Source: Lathyrus oleraceus
Lineage: Eukaryota > Streptophyta > Magnoliopsida > Fabales > Fabaceae
Length of the DNA: 64,000 nucleotides
Reading direction: 5' to 3'
Assembly: GCF_024323335.1 (NCBI RefSeq)
Contig: NC_066585.1
Location: forward strand, 182,422,294 to 182,486,293
The position numbers and the translations under genes were made by a program. Shown one piece after another: positions 23,501 through 35,530 of this stretch (positions are counted from its first letter, which is position 1; each line of letters begins with the position of its first letter). Under the pieces are notes generated by a model. It did no database searches and was not told the origin of the DNA. It was given only the letters and a program-made list of their open reading frames with translations.

Positions 23501-26500
23501 GTTGGTTCCTAACCATATTGAATACAATGATCCTTCTCCTTATCCAAATTTTGAATTCCCTGTGTTTGAAGCCGAGGAGGAAAGTGATGAAGAAATGAGT
23601 GATGAATTATCTCGTTTTCTTGAGCAAGATGAAAAGACCATTCAGTCGTTCGAAGAGCAGATTGAGCTAGTCAACTTGGGTTCCGAGGATGATGTGAAGG
23701 AAGTCAAGATTGGGTCTCACCTATGTCCAGATGTCAAGAAGGGGTTGATTGATCTTCTTCTAGAGTATTCAGATGTGTTTGCTTGGTCCTATTAAGACAT
23801 GCCTGGTTTGGATTCTGAGATTGTGGAGCATAGATTGCCATTGAAGCCAGAATGCCCGCCAGTCAAGAAGAAGTTGAGAAGAACACATCCTGATATGGCT
23901 GTGAAGATCAAAGAAGAAGTGCAGAAGCAGATTGACGTCGGTTTCCTTGTGACCGCTGAGCATCTGCAATGGGTGGCCAATATTCTGCCTGTGCCGAAGA
24001 AAGATGGAAAAGTCCACATGTGTGTTGACTACAGAGATTTGAATAAAGCCAGTCCGAAAGATGATTTCCCTCTGCTACACATTGATATGTTGGTAGACAA
24101 TACTGCTAAATTCAAAGTCTTTTCGTTTATGGGTGGATTTTCCGGAAATAATCAGATCAAGATGGAACCCAAAGATATGGATAAGACCACATTCATTACA
24201 CCTTGGGGAACATTCTGTTATAGAGTGATGCCTTTCGGTTTGAAGAATGCTGGTGCAACTTACCAAAGAGCAATGACTACTCCTTTTCATGATATGATGC
24301 ATAAAGAGATTGAAGTTTATGTCGATGACATGATTGCTAAATCAATTGATGAAGAGGAACATGTTGAGCATTTGTTGAAGCTTTTCCAGCGTTTGAGGAA
24401 ATATAAACTCCACTTGAATCCCAATAAGTGTAATTTTGGTGTTTGTTCTGGTAAGTTGTTGGGCTTTATTGTCAGTGAGAAGGGTATTGAAGTTGATCCT
24501 GCCAAGGTCAAAGCAATACAAGAGATGCATGTGCCCAAAACTGAGAAGCAAGTCAGAGGTTTTCTCGGCCGCTTGAATTATATTTCCATATTCATTTCCC
24601 AAATGACTGCCATGTGTGCGCCTATATTCAAGCTTCTTCGGAAAGATCAGTCTTGTGATTGGACCGAAGACTGCCATAAAGCTTTTGACAGTATCAAAGA
24701 ATATCTGCTTGAGCCTCCGATTTTGTCTCTACCCGTTGAAGGAAGACCGTTGATTATGTATCTGACTATGCTTGAAGATAGTATGGGTTGTGTTCTTGGT
24801 CAGCAAGATGAGACTGGAAAGAAAGAGTTTGCAATTTACTACCTTAGTAAGAAGTTCACCGACTGTGAGACTCGGTATTCTATGCTTGAGAAGACTTGTT
24901 GCGCATTGGCTTGGGCTGTTAAGCGTCTACGTCTATATATGTTAAATCATACCACTTGGTTGATATCCAAAATGGATCCGATCAAGTATATATTTGAGAA
25001 GCCTGCTTTAACTGGGAGGATTGCCCGTTGGCAGATGTTGTTATCAGAGTATGATATTGAATACCGATCTTAGAAAGCAATCAAAGGTAGTATCTTGGCT
25101 GACCATTTGGCTCACCAACCAATTGAAGATTACCAGCCAGTGCAATATGACTTTCCTGATGAAGAAATTTTGTACTTGAAAATAAAAGATTGTGATGAAC
25201 CATTGCTTGAAGAAGGGCCAGAACCTGGTTCCCGTTGGGGCATGGTATTTGATGGAGCTGTTAATCAATATGGAAATGGAATTGGGGCAGTGATCATTAC
25301 TCCTCAAGGCACGCATCTACCATTTACAGTTAGATTGACTTTCAAGTGTACGAACAACATGGCAGAATATGAAGCTTGCATTATGGGGCTTGAAGAGGCC
25401 ATGAATCTCAGAATTAAGTATTTTGATGTCTTTGGAGATTCAACTTTCATTGTGAATCAGATCAAAGGTGAATGGGAGACAAATCAACCCAGTTTAATAC
25501 CATATAGAGATTATGCGAGGAGGATTTTGACTTTCTTTACAAAGGTTGAGTTTCATCATATCCCTCGAGATGAAAACCGGATGGCAGATGCTCTTGCAAC
25601 ATTGGCATCAATGATTATGGTAAAATATTGGAATAAAGTTCCCAATTTGTCTGTGATGCGTCTTGATAGGCCAACTCATGTATTTGCTGTTGAAGAAATC
25701 AAAGACGAGAAGCCATGGTATTACGACATCAAATGTTTCCTCTAAAGTCAGATTTACCTGTCTGGGGCATCTTTAAAAGATAAGAAGACTTTGAGAAGAT
25801 TAGCCAGTAATTTCTACTTGAATGGTGATATACTGTACAAGAGAAACTTCGACATGGTTTTGCTTAAATGTGTGGATAGACACGAAGCAGACTTGTTGAT
25901 GACTGAAGTACATGAAGGTTCCTTTAGTACTCATTCCAATGGACATGCAATGGCAAAGAAGATGTTGCGAGCAGGTTACTATTGACTAACGATGGAATCT
26001 GACTGTTGCAAGTTTATGAAGAAATGCCATAAGTGTCAAATATATGCTGATAAGATTCATGTTCCTTCGACACTATTGAATGTTATCTCTTCCCCATGAC
26101 CCTTCTCCATGTGGGGAATCAATATGATTGGGATGATTGAGCCCAAAGATTCAAATGGACATCGTTTCATTTTAGTGGCAATTGACTACTTCACAAAATG
26201 GGGTGAAGCGGCATCGTATGCGAATGTAACCAAGCAAGTTGTTGTAAGGTTTATCAAGAATCAGATCATATGCCGTTATGGTGTGCCAAGCAAGATCATT
26301 ACTGACAATTGATCGAACTTGAATAACAATATGGTGGAAGCTCTTTGTAAAGACTTCAAGATTTCACATCATAATTCTTCTCCTTACATACCCAAGATGA
26401 ATGGGGTTGTTGAAGCTGCGAACAAGAACATTAAGAAGATTATTCAGAAGATGGTTGTCACGTATAAGGATTGGCATGAGATGCTCCCATTTGCTTTGCA

Positions 26501-26963
26501 TGGGTATCGCACATCCGTCCGCACTTCAATAAGGGCAACCCCTTTTTCTCTTGTATATGGTACGGAAGCAGTGATCCCCGTAGAGGTTGAGATTCCTTCA
26601 TTGCGTGTGCTCATGGAAGCCAAGTTGACTGAGGCTGAATGGTGTCAGACCAGGTATGATCAGCTGAATTTGATTGAAGAAAAGAGATTGACTGCCATGT
26701 GCCATGGTCAATTATATCAGCAAAGAATGAAGAAAACTTTTCATAAGAAGATCAGACCTCGTGTGTTCAGAGAAGGTGACCTTGTGCTCAAGAAGATTTT
26801 ATCTTTCAAACCAGATTCTAGGGGAAAATGGACTCCTAATTATGAAGGCACATATGTTGTTAAGAGAGCCTTTTCAGGCGATGCTTTGACTCTTACAACT
26901 ATGGATAGTGAAGAGTTCACTCGTCCTGTGAACGCAGATGCAGTCAAGAAATACTTCGCCTAA
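23501..26963 (+). pseudogene. Ogre pol: RT, RNase H, second RNase H, integrase
   Basis: One continuous frame of 1,154 codons with no frameshift but six stops: 23,793, 25,071, 25,743, 25,983, 26,097 and 26,310. RT spans about 23,800-24,640, with the catalytic YVDD at 24,318-24,329 intact. The classical RNase H (about 24,720-25,020) is diverged. A second, archaeal-type RNase H follows (25,230-25,620), with Asp in VFDGAVN, Glu in NMAEYEAC, Asp in FGDSTF and Asp in RDENRMADAL all present. Integrase (25,780-26,960) has the zinc-binding CCKFMKKCHKC, then WGIN (Asn replaces the first catalytic Asp), IITDN (second Asp) and VVEAANKNIK (Glu). The GDLVLKK module near the end is typical. The frame stops with TAA at 26,961. 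Confidence 0.95.
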
Positions 26964-28640
26964 AAAAGAGAACAACTTGCTAAGTTGAAAACCCGAAAGG
27001 GCGGCTTAGGCAAAAATGAGCGTCTCGGTGGATTGAAAACCCGAAAGGGGGATCCAGGCAAAAATTAGAGACATAAAAACAGAAAAAATTTCCCGATAAG
27101 TTGAGTACCCCAGTTTGGGGAAACTTATGCAAAAATTAGGGATTATAGCAAGTAACTGCAGTCTGCTGATCGATCAGTGTCAGAAAGACTTTGTTGAGCA
27201 CGAGGGTTGATGTCGAATCATCATCCCAGTAGCGGTCAAGAGCACAGTGGATATCAAGAGTTGGTAGAAGGATTAAGGATCATTTGTATTCAATGTAACC
27301 CTTTTCCATGTAAATTACCATTTTCAACTTTGTAAAAATCTATGGAGTCTTGTCATTTGTAGACTACCATCCCATTAAATAAAGTTGAGCTTTAGTCCAA
27401 TTATTTCTACTCTTATTTACTTCAGCCAATAGTTTAAATTTTATTATGATCACTTTGGAAATTTAAATTTTTTAATCAAAATCATTTTTTCTTAAAACAT
27501 ATAAAAACAAGAATTTTTCAAAGTAATTAAAAGGAAGTATCAACAGCACTTCAAAGAGCACCAAGTCCTTAAGTGCTAAGCATCAAAGGTTCCCCAAGCA
27601 GTTAACCCTTCGGGTATCCCTAGTTGTTTGTGTTGATCCGGTTTCCCTGTAAAGTGTTTGTTCCCTAGAAGAGTTCCGATTCTTTTCCCCAGCTAAGTTG
27701 GTCGATTCAGCACCTTGCAGCGTGTTATTTCACGACAGTGTTTCTGTATTCCCCAAAGGAGATCGCGTTTCTTCAACAGGTTTGATCTTTAGTAGAGTAA
27801 GATGTTTTCCCCAGTAGATCGCATTGGTTCCCTCCACCAATTATCATCTGACTCGCTCCCCGTCAGAGTTTCCTCCTGATTTCTGAGCAACTGTTTTGTG
27901 TTTATCTTTTGCATGGTTGTCTCCCATTTGATATGGTGTTGACCTAAAATTCCCTGTAGACATGATTCCTCTCCTCAGCATATCTCCTCCCCCGGCTAGA
28001 TTTGAGCCTCTGGGTTGTTGATTTCTCTATTCTCCAGCAGTTGTCTCCCTCTTTTTGTGGATTGACCGAGGATTGTACCGATTATTCAAATTCTTTGCGA
28101 CACCTTTGTATCCTTCGTGATCATTTTGTCAGCATAATCATCATATACATATATATACATATACATTCATATAATTTCATAATTTTCATATTGGCACCAT
28201 CATATTTGATTGATTTGTCGATCTGAGATTCTCATTCTCTGTATGGCGGTACTTTATCCCCATACGAACTATGGTGTCTGTCCTCCCTCAATTGTAGAGT
28301 TTCAGCCCCTTAGGCATAAAGACTTTAACCTTTCTCCTCTTCCCCACTGAGTTGTTTCCTCGTGGATGATTATTACTTCAGTTTCCTCCCCAGTTGTTTA
28401 TCTGGATAGAACCACTCCCCTTGAGTTATGTCCTCATTGGGTTGAGTCTTAATTGACTATTTCTTTCTAGATCTTACCTAGATAGATGCTTTGAGTCTCC
28501 TAAGAGCTTATTACCCAGTAACTAGTAATATTTTTCTTAGTTTGCAGTTTGTTACTTTTTGCCCAATACCCGACAAAAGTACCCCTGTTTTCCCAGCAGT
28601 AGAGTTCCCAATGGATTCATTTGTTTCTGAGTCTCCAGGA
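26964..28640 (+). other. Ogre 3' untranslated region, proximal part
   Basis: Starts with two imperfect direct repeats containing gaaaacccgaaaggg and aggcaaaaat (26,978-27,070), as seen after integrase in Ogre. The remainder is non-coding, with many CCCCAG/CCCAGTA motifs and a TA-rich run (28,140-28,190). Confidence 0.75.
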
Positions 28641-29440
28641 AGTATATCCTTGATATGTTCACCCTAACCGGTGACGAATATTTTTCTCTCCCCTTCCTGA
28701 GTCTATCCTTGATATGTTCATCCTAACCGATGATGGATTTTCTCATTGATGGTATTCTACCCAGTAAAAAGGTAGTTCTAATCCCTATTGTGTTCCCCAG
28801 AGAATTAATCCTTGATATGTTCAGCCTAACCGATGACGGGTTTCCTTCTCTTTATGGTATTCTACCCAGTAACCGGTAGTTGTAAACCCTACTTTTTCCC
28901 GCAGAGTCTATCCTTGATATGTTCATCCTAACCGGTGACAGATTTTCTCTTCGATGGTATTCTATCCAGTAATTGATAGATGTAATTCCTATTTTCTCCC
29001 CTCTCAGAGTCTATCCTTGATATGTTCATCCTAACCGGTGACAGATTTTCTATTTGATGGTCTTCTATCCAGCATTTGATAGATGTAATTCCTAATTTTT
29101 GTTCATTTGGTTTATCCTTGATATGTTCATCTTAACCGATGACGGGTATCCTCCTTGACAATCCCAAGCAAGACTATCCTTGATATGTTCATCTTAACCG
29201 ATGACAGATCTTCTTCCCTTGTTGAGTCTATCCTTGATATGTTCACCCTAACCGATGGTGGATATTCTCACCTTTGGTCTTCTGCCCAGTAATTGGTAGT
29301 TGTAAATCCTATTTTTCTGCAGTTTTCCCCAGCAAGGCTATTCTTACCCAGTAACCAGTAATGAATACTACCTCCTGGATTTTCTCAGCGAGTCATCCTT
29401 GATATGTTCATCCTAACCGATGACGGATGTCCTCTCTGTC
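28641..29440 (+). repeat. Minisatellite in Ogre 3' untranslated region
   Basis: Nine degenerate copies of a core reading atccttgatatgttcatcct followed by aaccgatgacgg. They start near 28,646, 28,705, 28,809, 28,910, 29,010, 29,112, 29,174, 29,229 and 29,393. Spacing alternates between about 57 and about 100 bp; the longer spacing includes a second motif, tctacccagtaa..ggtagttgtaa. Variable tandem repeats in this position are known for Ogre and can seed satellite DNA. Confidence 0.85.
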
Positions 29441-29965
29441 ATATCTTTATTATCTCCTCACCCAGTAACATGTAGTAGATAATAGTTTTCTGCTCCTCCT
29501 GTGTTGAAGTTTATTTCTTCCCCAGTCGAGTTGAGTGTGCATTTCCTTAGTGAAATCATTTTTCCTGCATGATTCGAGTACTTTAGTGTTATCCTGACTT
29601 ACTCGTATCCCCTGCAGATGTTTTGTTTCTCCGACTGAGTCTTTCCATTTTGTATGGAATTCCTCTAGTCCCCCGATAATTTTAAGTCGTAACCTGGCCT
29701 ACGCATAACTCTTTTATCCCCCCCAGAGTCTCTGTCTCCCCAGTGAGTTTTCCTTATGGAATGCATTATACTCCTGTGGACTTTCGGTCTCTGATTTCTT
29801 TTCCTTTGTGACAATATTTTCCCCCAAAGAATTTACTTTTACATTCATATCAATTGCATCATGAGGTCTCTTAGGGACCAAAATTTGTTTATATGTTGTT
29901 ATTTAAGCCCATTATATTGAGTCGACATGAAGATTTTAACCTTCGCCTCCTCAGTTAGAATGTCC

Positions 29966-29980
29966 TTAAATAGGGGCAGC
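29966..29980 (+). other. Ogre polypurine tract
   Basis: ttaaataggggcagc ends directly at the 3' LTR start. It is short and purine-rich, the expected primer for plus-strand synthesis. Confidence 0.65.
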
Positions 29981-32900
29981 TGTAAGACCCCAATTTTGAC
30001 CCTAAGATCCCTCATGCAATTTCATCATATGCATTAGCATTGGGATCACACCTTCGCATCCTCCTTTCCCCTCTTTCATTAGGTTTATTTTGGGAGAGAT
30101 CACCAAGCACTATGTGATTGTATCATACTTGTATATCATCATTTTACTAACCAAAATACCAAAAATAAGTCTGTGTATTTGCCTAACTCTTTTGTAGGTG
30201 GGGCATGATCTCCATTGATCTATCAAGTCATATCTAGGGTTTGAGACCCTCATGACAAAGAGCACAACCATGAATTAATCCAAGAATGGTTATGAGCATC
30301 ATATATGAGTTCCATTGATTCCTACATGTTATATTGATCAAGTTTTCTTCAAGAGTTTGAAGGTGATTTGCCTTGGAAACCCTAGTTTGACTGGGTATCT
30401 TGAGTAACTTCTCCAACAAGCTATCTCACCAATTGATCAAATTTATCAAGGGACACTTCAAAATTCATCATCTTATGCATATATGATCTACCATGAGCCA
30501 AGAAAGTCCAAAGAATTGAAGGTTGGCAAGTTGGTTGATGGTGGTTGGCCAGATGAATTCATCTGATCAAATCTGGGTCTCCCTAGACCCTACATCCTAC
30601 AATTTTCACCATATGAAAATGCTTCCAAGAGAAACGCTACTCTAAATAACATTCCAAACAACTTTCATGTTAAGACCTAGAGCTATTTTTTCTTGGAAAA
30701 TCATTTTCTATGTTGAAACATTATAGGTCATTTTGTCTAAACCCTAATTTGAAAGTCAACTTCCCAAGGCCATAACTTGCTCATTTTTTATGTCATGAAA
30801 TATTTCCAAGTTTCATAATCAAATTCAAGATGTCTACTTCACCTTTGATGTTTGGAGTGAGAGCAAATTCAACTTTTATGAGCATGTGATATGAGGTTAC
30901 ATTATAGGTCATTTTTTACCTATACCATTGAACAAGTGATTTTTTCAAACTTCAAAAATGCATAACTCTATCATTCTAAATCCAAATTACATGAAATTGG
31001 TGACCATTTTGAAGGTCTTTGAAAGGGATACAACTTTGATAAAGACACTTTTCTCATTTGAAGCACACATAAAAAGTTAAGTAAGGTGGAATATTGAGGT
31101 ATATGGCTTGACACTTAGAAAAATTTTCAACATGTTGAAATTTCCAAACTTCCACCTAAAAATTCTCCATGTTCCAGGCTCTAAATGAAAAAGTGTTGAA
31201 CATCAAACTTGTTACCCTGACCCAAGCTTTCCAAAGAACCCAAGTTCATGCATTTTGGATGAGGTTTGCTAGGTCTGCGCATGACTTTAACAGGGCTGCA
31301 TCATTGGAAAGAATCAATTGCACAAATTTCAGTTTATAATGCCTTGTCATTCAAGCTTCATTCAGACCTCAATTGGAATCATTTTGGACCTTATTGCATT
31401 GCATCATGGGCCTGTACATGCCCATCCACTCGTGCCATCAACATTTCCAATTTTGGACAGATTTTTGAAGTGTGCAAATATCATTCCATTTGGCTATAAA
31501 TACATGACCTCTGTGCTCATTTGAAGAACACCTTACGCGCCAGCTTTTCCCCCCATTAAAACCCTCTCATTCTAAAGGAAAACCTGAGAAATTTCAATTT
31601 GAAATTTGAGTTTGAATCTCAACTGTTGGAGATTCAAGAACTCCAGGATCCAAAGCCTTGCAACCTCTTTAATCATTTCCTGCTAGCTTCTCAAGTGTGA
31701 TCAGATCGTGTTTGGAGCAAGCAACATCAAGAACTGCATAGCATTGAAGGTAATTTTCAGAAAACTTCATCTCTTCGATTCTCACTCAATTCTACTCAAT
31801 TCTCTTGGATCTTTGGTTGTCTGAAGTCCTACCAATGTAGGCAAGAAGATTGAGTTGCTTAGAGGTCAAATCGAAGCAACTCAGTTGACACACCTCAAAA
31901 TTCAACTCATCATATCTTTTTATATATTTGGAGTTAGTTGAAATTGAGGTCAGATTCGTGCTCTACGCCATTTTTTCTTTTAGATCATGTCCTCCTTTTC
32001 ATTTATGTGATGGTGATGACTGAACCAGTCCGGTGAGCCTCGCCTGAGAAGGTGACCAGAGTTTCAGCGCCGGTGGTGTGTTGGACAGGTTCTGAGCCAC
32101 ATGATCAATTCAAAATGTTTTAATCTCACGCGTTGGTTTTGATTACCATCCCTATGGCGCATTGACTTAAGTCCACGGTGGAAAGCGCACTGAGGACCAC
32201 TTGATCTGCCACCTCAATTAATGAGGGAGATAAAGTGGCCCACATTTTTTGCTATTTTCTGATTTTCATTTTACTCCTTTTATTTTCATTAATTCATATT
32301 AAATTTAATATTGATCCAAAAAATATGAGAATTTCACCAAAAATTTTCAAATAATTTCCTCTTTCACATTTTGAATTAAAATTATTTTTTGGATCATTAT
32401 TAATATTTTTCATGATTTAATTGATTTTATGATTATTTTTAATTGTTTAAAAATACTTTTAAGTCTTTAAAAATTCTTAAATTTTTTCTCCAAGGTCCTT
32501 TGACCTTGTTTGACCTATGGTAAATCTCATGGCCATTTCTTTGGTGTTTTGATGAGGTTTTAGGAATTTCACAAACCATATTTAATTTAAATGTATTATG
32601 TTAGTCTTTTTAATTTGAATAAATACCAATTAATTGTGTTCACCAATTGTGATGACTTGTTTGAGTTTGACTCTTGTTGTTGGGCCTTGGTCAAGGTTGA
32701 TTTGACTTTGTCAAGTTAATATAATTGGATTTAGGGGATTGATGGAATGTACATTCCATCTCCCAAAATGAATGGATGATATTAATTTGGTAAAAGTCCT
32801 CCTTTGATCAATTTGAGTTTTGATCCATTCCCCTCCCTATTCATCTCATTCCCCTTCTTTATGCATTCATCTCATTTGGTCTATGATATCTCAAAGTCCC

Positions 32901-34690
32901 AAGGCTAGTTGATTGAAAAATCAACATAAGTATGGATGAGATTAGGCCACCTCTTTTGCATATTCTTTTTTATGTGTAGTATGTTTCATGAGCATAGTCC
33001 ATTATATTATGTCTCTAACATGCATTAACACCAAAATTCAATTGCCTGACCTCAAATAGTTGTGACTTCTACATAAGTCCAATTACGACTGCTTAACATA
33101 GCGCTAAATTTGTGACACAAAAGGCATAGAATTCTAGTTAGTGAGATTGTAAGTATCCCCTCTTTCATGGTATTATGTGGAAACTTGGTCTTTTTTCCTT
33201 CCTTTGGAAGATGTCTTGGCTCAAGGATCCATGCTTGTGATAAGTGGGTTGAGTATTCTTCAAAGAATAACTTAAAATGAAAGCAAAAGCAAAACAATAC
33301 TAACTTCTAATTCATTAACAACTAACTTTTAATTTCAAGCCATTTACTTTAATGTCATTTAATTTTAACCTTTATTCATTTGCCATTATTCATAACATTC
33401 TATTTGTTTATGTTAATGCAATTTTCACTTTGTCCATTTGGACCATATTGAGTGATATATCTTGTTTGTGTATACGTTGCTTGTTTGTGTGGTCTTTGAC
33501 CATTAATGTACATAATAACAACAAAAACCCTAAAAAAAACCTTTTGTGTGGACTGTTGGCTTGATCTTGGACAAATTGACTTAGAACTTAGGCAACATTC
33601 CTATGCTAAAGGACTTGGCCAATGCCAACTTTTTGTGAAACCAAGTGCTTGCAATTTGGAACTTCATCTGATACATCATTCAAGATCCCTTTGAGTTCAT
33701 CTGCAACATGATCATTGTGAAGTTGTTATTTTGAACCTGTGACTTGTGAAATTCATTTGTTACATGGGTTAATTTGAAGAAGATCATGAAGTGGCTAAGC
33801 TTGGATGTGGCTATCTATTTTTGATTCCCTTGCTCTTCAAGATTGATATAATTGTGCATTTATGTGTTGCTTGATTCTAAATGTCCAAGGGAATCTGGGT
33901 TTCTATTGACATTCTTGTCTATTGGATTGCTACCCATTGGTCAGATCTTTTCAACTCTTAACTTTTAATTTTATGCATAGGATTAGTCTCTTCATCTTCT
34001 CCCTATTTCTTAAATTTCAAAATCTCTCCCTCCCCTTTTAAAATCGTCTTTGATTGAACTTATTTTGTTCTAAACTTTGACCACTTTGTAAAAAGATAGA
34101 AACTTTGGCCTTATGCCATTGCATTTTCAAACTTCTTTTCTTAAATCAAATTTGTAAATAAACTTAACTATACTTGACGTAAACTTTCAAAAAGCCAAAA
34201 AAGGAACAAACTCATTCAAACCATTTTAGGCCTTTGTGCCTTTCAAACTTAATTTCGTTAAAAATAATGCATCCACTTTGAAATTTGTATCACGAACTAT
34301 GATGTTTTGATCCCTCATTTTTATGTTGGTACGTAGGCACAAGTCCGAAGGTCTTGTCAAACACAAAAATATAATTAATTGAATTATTTTATCATCCCCC
34401 CATTCTATTTGCTTGTAAACATCAATTTTGTACCAAATACATACGCACACAAAAAGGGCTCCCTAGGAGTACCTAGGACACTTTGGGTGCTAACACCTTC
34501 CCTCTGTGTAACCAACCCCCTTACCTGTAATCTCTGACATTTTATTAGTTTTGATTTGAAAACTTTTTACTTTTGGGTTTTGTTCGTACTTTTTCCCTTT
34601 TCCCTTGGAAACAATAAAAGCGCGGTGGCGACTCTTGTTATTTGATGTCTAGCTTATCCATAGCTTGATGATCATGAATTTACCGCTACA
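29981..34690 (+). repeat. Ogre 3' LTR
   Basis: 4,710 bp from TGTAAGACCCC to TTACCGCTACA. Compared with the 5' LTR it has a few scattered substitutions per hundred bases, unevenly spread, and about 43 extra bases near 32,030-32,073 between two copies of ccggtg. The last bases (ttaccgctaca) differ from the 5' LTR (ttattgctaca). Confidence 0.95.
31495..31502 (+). promoter_or_regulatory. Ogre 3' LTR TATA box
   Basis: TATAAATA in the same context as the 5' LTR copy at 9,330. Transcription from here would read into the CACTA transposase gene on its antisense strand. Confidence 0.55.
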
Positions 34691-34695
34691 GTAGC

Positions 34696-35358
34696 GTGAC
34701 TCACCATATTCTGGACATTGATCCAATATTTCATACTCTTTCTTGCATAATATGCAATCATTAGGGTATGTATGTATTTTGACATACTCCAAACCCATTG
34801 GACACAATATCTTCTTGGCCTCATAACAACGGTCGGACAAATTGTTATCTTCTGGTAGCATTTGTTTCAACAAATCAAGTAATTATATGAAACTCTTATC
34901 CAACCACCCACCTTTTTCCTTAAATTAAATAATTTTAACAACACAGACAATCGTGTAAAATGGGTGCACCCCTTATAGAAAGGCACATCTTTGTCGCTAC
35001 ATAAATTATCATAAATATGGGCTTTCATATAAGAAGATTATCCAATATCACATGTCATATCTTCTATTTAATCATACATATCTTCATCATCTTCATCCAT
35101 TTATGACATCACATTTCAATCATTACCCACTTCTCCATGCTACGTCCATGTTATATAATTTTGACATATTCCATCACAACATAGGTGATGTAATATTTCT
35201 TTCTTTGACAATTTTTTTATATTCCTGCAAACAACACAAGGACAATAAAAAATACCATTATTGTCAGGAACATTTTTTTCGGCGGATTCAAGGAATTCAA
35301 AAACTCCTTTCTCATACACCAAACCTAATCTATTAGCTTTCATCCAACTACAAATCAT
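34696..35358 (-). pseudogene. CACTA TNP2 transposase, N-terminal part
   Basis: Begins at 35,358 with a Transpos_assoc domain (SWMKANRLGLVYEKGVFEFL, then FYCPCVVCRN, a Cys-rich pair, to DGICQNY). After a poorly conserved spacer it continues with the TNP2 N-terminus MLKQMLPEDNNL, AKKILCPMGLEYVKIH, NDCILCKKEYE (34,873-34,720). It is cut at 34,696 by the Ogre duplication. Together with 5,316-7,809 it makes the typical plant CACTA transposase order: Transpos_assoc, TNP2, DUF4218, DUF4216. Confidence 0.9.
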
Positions 35359-35530
35359 AACAAATTCTGAAATTTATATCAAAAGATAAATGTGAATGGC
35401 ACACTAATTCTACACACGTAACATCCTAATATGATTATATACATATGCATATCCAACACCAAAATCTAAAGCATATTCACAAAGTCTGAATAAAACATGA
35501 ACATGGCAACATGAACAATACACATGACAA
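35359..35530 (-). other. CACTA upstream region, LINE-proximal
   Basis: Non-coding, AT-rich sequence upstream (minus strand) of the transposase start. It holds the left copy of the LINE duplication (35,515-35,530). Confidence 0.5.

Larger units (their letters stand above)
7815..34690 (+). mobile_element. Ogre (Ty3/gypsy, Tat lineage) retrotransposon, full length but defective
   Basis: It spans 26,876 bp, about 22.0 kb without the nested solo LTR and its duplication, the usual size of Ogre. The hallmarks are 4.7-kb LTRs, a PBS of the GGCGACTCTGCTGGG type, an extra ORF1 upstream of gag, an intron between protease and RT, two RNase H domains, and a long 3' untranslated region with minisatellites. 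It inserted into the CACTA transposase gene with a GTAGC duplication. All genes carry stops, so it could be mobilised only in trans, if at all. Confidence 0.95.

Noticed and set aside
23501..26963. Endogenous pararetrovirus as source of the RT
   Set aside because: The presence of integrase, LTRs, two RNase H domains and a TSD identifies a Ty3/gypsy Ogre element.
28641..29440. Regularly spaced repeats that could suggest a CRISPR array
   Set aside because: Plant DNA, repeats are degenerate, spacing is uneven and the inter-repeat DNA is itself repeated. It is a minisatellite.
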